Part shown: positions 62,473 to 64,000 of the stretch, in pieces
Layout: every line of letters starts with the position of its first letter
Position numbering within the stretch: position 1 is the first letter of the stretch
DNA from: Pontibacter virosus
GTDB lineage: Bacteria > Bacteroidota > Bacteroidia > Cytophagales > Hymenobacteraceae
NCBI RefSeq assembly: GCF_003096355.1
Contig: NZ_QEKI01000003.1
Span: 62,001-126,000 of the forward strand
DNA: 64,000 nucleotides
Direction of reading: 5' to 3'
Made by a program: the position numbers and the translations under genes
The notes under the pieces: generated by a model
The model's database searches: none
Told to the model about the DNA's origin: nothing
The model's input: the letters and a program-made list of their open reading frames with translations, nothing else

Positions 62473-63120
62473 TCAAACTAACTCCAGATCATGTACTTCA
62501 ATGTAATTCCGGTGAAGCGTAATAGCTCCAGTTTGCTCGAGTTTTTTGAGAAGGCGGGAGATGACTTCGCGGGAACTGTTGAGCTCAAGGGCGATTTGTT
62601 GGTGGGAAAGGCGGATCTCTTTGCCGCTTACTTTCACGTGGCGCTTAAGGTAGAACAGGAGGCGTTCATCGAGACCTTTGAAAGCGATGCTATCGAGGGT
62701 TTGCAGCAGCTCTTCGAAGCGCTGGCGGTAGGAGGCGATCACAAAGTTGTGCCAGCTCTTGTACTTGGCCAGCCACTGCTCAGAAAGGTGTGAAGGGATT
62801 AGGATCACCTCTGCTTCTGTAACGGCTTTCGCCATGATCTGGCTCTGCTCGTCGCGGGCGGTGCACATCATGGACATAGCGCAGGCATTCCCGGGTTCGA
62901 GGTAGTACATGAGGAACTCATTGCCTTCGTCGTCCTCGCGGTATACCTTGAGCAATCCGCTCAAAAGCAGAACAGTGGAGCGGATGTACTGTCCGGTGCG
63001 CATGACCTCTTCGCCTTCCTCCACTTCACGGATGGTGCTGTGCGCGAGTATATCATCGAGTAACGACTGTTCGAACTGCGGGAATCTTTTGAGGATATCT
63101 TCTTTCTGCGGTATTTCCAT
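62473..63120 (-). CDS. Crp/Fnr family transcriptional regulator
   Basis: This 215-residue regulator has a cNMP-type beta-barrel (about 25-115: EEGEEVMRTGQYIRSTVLLLSGLLKVYRED ... EFLMYYLEPGNACAMSMMCTARDE), a dimer helix (FVIASYRQRFEELLQTLDSIAF) and a C-terminal winged HTH. The recognition helix SSREVISRLLKKLE has R184, E185 and R189 in the exact R-E-x-x-x-R spacing of E. coli CRP R180/E181/R185, which reads G-T-G-A. Two cysteines (C80 and C86) in the barrel are placed where a thiol sensor is possible. The matching GTGAC palindromes precede six sulfur-block promoters; it probably activates them. The gene is boxed in by repeats on both sides. Confidence 0.94.
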   Translation of the reverse strand: MEIPQKEDILKRFPQFEQSLLDDILAHSTIREVEEGEEVMRTGQYIRSTVLLLSGLLKVYREDDEGNEFLMYYLEPGNACAMSMMCTARDEQSQIMAKAVTEAEVILIPSHLSEQWLAKYKSWHNFVIASYRQRFEELLQTLDSIAFKGLDERLLFYLKRHVKVSGKEIRLSHQQIALELNSSREVISRLLKKLEQTGAITLHRNYIEVHDLELV

Positions 63121-63241
63121 GCGATGTATAGGTTGATTGGGTTTGGTTAGCTTTTTTAACGCACCACTGCACCTCTCAAGAGAAAGGCATTTCTCCTATG
63201 TAATTTCCTCTTGAGAGAAGGGTCGTTTAATCCTACTTTTT

Positions 63242-63338
63242 TGTCATCCTGTAAGGATCTTGGTAGCAAGTAGCATGGGCTTAACCTCCCGGTGGTAGGG
63301 GCCCTCTATTTCAACCAAGTTTCTTTACAGAATGACAG
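63242..63338 (+). repeat. 97-base palindromic repeat, copy 2
   Basis: It matches 62278-62373 nearly base for base (TGTCATCCTGTAAGGATCTT at the start, ACCAAGTTTCTTTACAGAAT then GACAG at the end), with differences mainly in the middle. Confidence 0.88.
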
Positions 63339-63372
63339 TAAGTTTTGAGTATGTTTTATCAGAATAAAACGG

Positions 63373-63400
63373 CCCTGCTCTTGAGAGGGGCAGGGGTGTA
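63373..63400 (+). repeat. Short REP-like hairpin
   Basis: CCCTGCTCTTGAGAGGGGCA followed by GGGGTG has the same design as the hairpins at 30414, 30517 and 52470: a GC stem, then AGGGGTG. Confidence 0.65.
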
Positions 63401-63421
63401 TAAATGTATACGCAAATATGC

Positions 63422-63458
63422 AAAAAACCAGTGCAGGCACTAAAAGCACCTGCACTGG
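63422..63458 (-). terminator. Terminator of the partial MBL/rhodanese gene
   Basis: A perfect 10-bp stem CCAGTGCAGG/CCTGCACTGG (63428-63437 and 63449-63458) is followed by six T on the minus strand, 23 bases after the stop codon at 63482. Confidence 0.92.
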
Positions 63459-63481
63459 CAATGAAAAAACTTATAGATAGC

Positions 63482-64000
63482 TTATTTAAAGTCGTTTACA
63501 GCTTCGCTGAGGTCAAGCACTTTGGTATCTGGTAAAGCGGCCTCCACGATGCTGCTACCGGCAGCAGAACGGTAACCACCCGCACAGTGTACCACAACTG
63601 GCTTGTCTGCAGGAATCTCTTTCGCACGCTCCCGCAGTTCTGGAAGCGGAATGTTGATGGCCTTGTCAAAGAACTTGCCACCTTTCACTTCCGACGCGTT
63701 GCGGATATCCACGATCGTATACTCTTCCTGATTCTCTTTGAACGCTGCCACATCGATCACAGGAGATTTCTCCTCGGCTGCCTCGGTCTGTATAAAAGCG
63801 CCTTCAATCAGCAGTTCGTATCCGATTTTAGAAGCTTTTTGAATCAGGTCATTCAGTTCTTCTTCTGTTTCGGCGATCAGGTAGTAGCGTTCATCCGGAC
63901 CTACGATACTGCCCAGCCAGGTTTCAAACTTACCACCATTCTGGATGTTAATGGCCCCTTCGAGGTGTCCTTTCTTGAAAACCTTTTCGCTGCGACCGTC
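63482..64000 (-). CDS. Rhodanese-domain C-terminus, probable second persulfide-dioxygenase/rhodanese protein (5' part outside window)
   Basis: The minus strand is open from the window edge to the stop at 63482 (172 codons). It contains the end of a first rhodanese domain (KKGHLEGAINIQNGGKFETWL ... ERYYLIAETEEELNDLI, without a catalytic Cys) and a complete last rhodanese domain (YTIVDIRNASEVKGGKFF ... VVVHCAGGYRSAAGSS, with Cys). This layout is the same as in the protein at 59618-61030, so it is most likely a paralogous MBL-rhodanese. The beginning, including the metal site, is not in the window, so the enzymatic half is inferred. Confidence 0.85.
   Translation of the reverse strand, partial: DGRSEKVFKKGHLEGAINIQNGGKFETWLGSIVGPDERYYLIAETEEELNDLIQKASKIGYELLIEGAFIQTEAAEEKSPVIDVAAFKENQEEYTIVDIRNASEVKGGKFFDKAINIPLPELRERAKEIPADKPVVVHCAGGYRSAAGSSIVEAALPDTKVLDLSEAVNDFK

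Larger units (their letters stand above)
63121..63481. other. Intergenic gap with repeats upstream of Crp/Fnr gene
   Basis: This is 361 bases containing copy 2 of the 97-base repeat, a REP-like hairpin (63373-63400) and a terminator (63422-63458) for the partial gene. The Crp/Fnr promoter must lie near 63130-63240 but no GTGAC palindrome is visible there, so self-activation is not evident. Confidence 0.6.

Overview
The window comes from a bacterium of the Bacteroidota, most likely Cytophagales/Hymenobacteraceae (Pontibacter-like; inferred from gene content, not from a marker gene). The evidence is a type IX secretion (Por) tail on a giant NHL/IPT protein, a SusB-type GH97 glucosidase, weak or absent Shine-Dalgarno sequences, promoters with the Bacteroidota -7 element TAnnTTTG, and many lineage-typical small secreted proteins. 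Base composition is near 50% GC with AT-rich islands. No rRNA, tRNA, CRISPR array or complete insertion sequence was found.

Layout. 0-6 kb: a GH13 alpha-glucosidase cut by the window edge, an AT-rich orphan wecB, small genes and a complete GH97 alpha-glucosidase. 6-15 kb: a 1488-residue surface/secreted NHL-IPT protein, a thioesterase, a VOC protein, a helical unknown and a tandem pair of secreted paralogues. 15-17.5 kb: arsR-arsM with two candidate operators, and a potassium-channel-like protein. 17.5-25 kb: a copper-handling block with a Met-rich lipoprotein, a CopB-type ATPase, an HMA-AraC fusion regulator, a Cys-rich copper-storage protein and a multicopper oxidase fused to a CopB-like barrel. 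25-33 kb: household and hypothetical genes, a repeat-rich gap, and a phosphodiesterase-type gene broken by one base. 33-37 kb: a solitary MmeI-like restriction-modification protein with an AT-rich central segment. 37-44 kb: a degraded antiporter fragment, a PAS histidine kinase, a response regulator, ion and solute transporters and tatA.

44-64 kb is a sulfur-compound block: a TsdA-like dihaem cytochrome, three SoxB/5'-nucleotidase-family phosphoesterases, a likely operon of rhodanese, two YeeE/YedE proteins, an MFS carrier, a small secreted protein, DoxX-DsrE and TlpA, then a DsrE protein, two persulfide-dioxygenase/rhodanese proteins, a TauE/SafE exporter and a Crp/Fnr regulator. Six promoters in this block, and only this block as far as I could see, carry the palindrome GTGAC-N4-GTCAC (one site has ATCAC as its second half) placed 21-22 bases before a -7 element. 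That is the spacing expected for activation by a Crp/Fnr protein bound near -41, and the Crp/Fnr gene in the block has the matching CRP-type recognition helix (R-E-x-x-x-R). I read this as one regulon for thiosulfate/sulfane-sulfur oxidation and export.

Other large-scale signals: the octamer CAGGTATA (either strand) occurs about fifty times against about two expected, in genes and gaps alike, and the intergenic spaces near 13, 30, 52 and 62-63.4 kb hold families of REP-like and MITE-like hairpin repeats.
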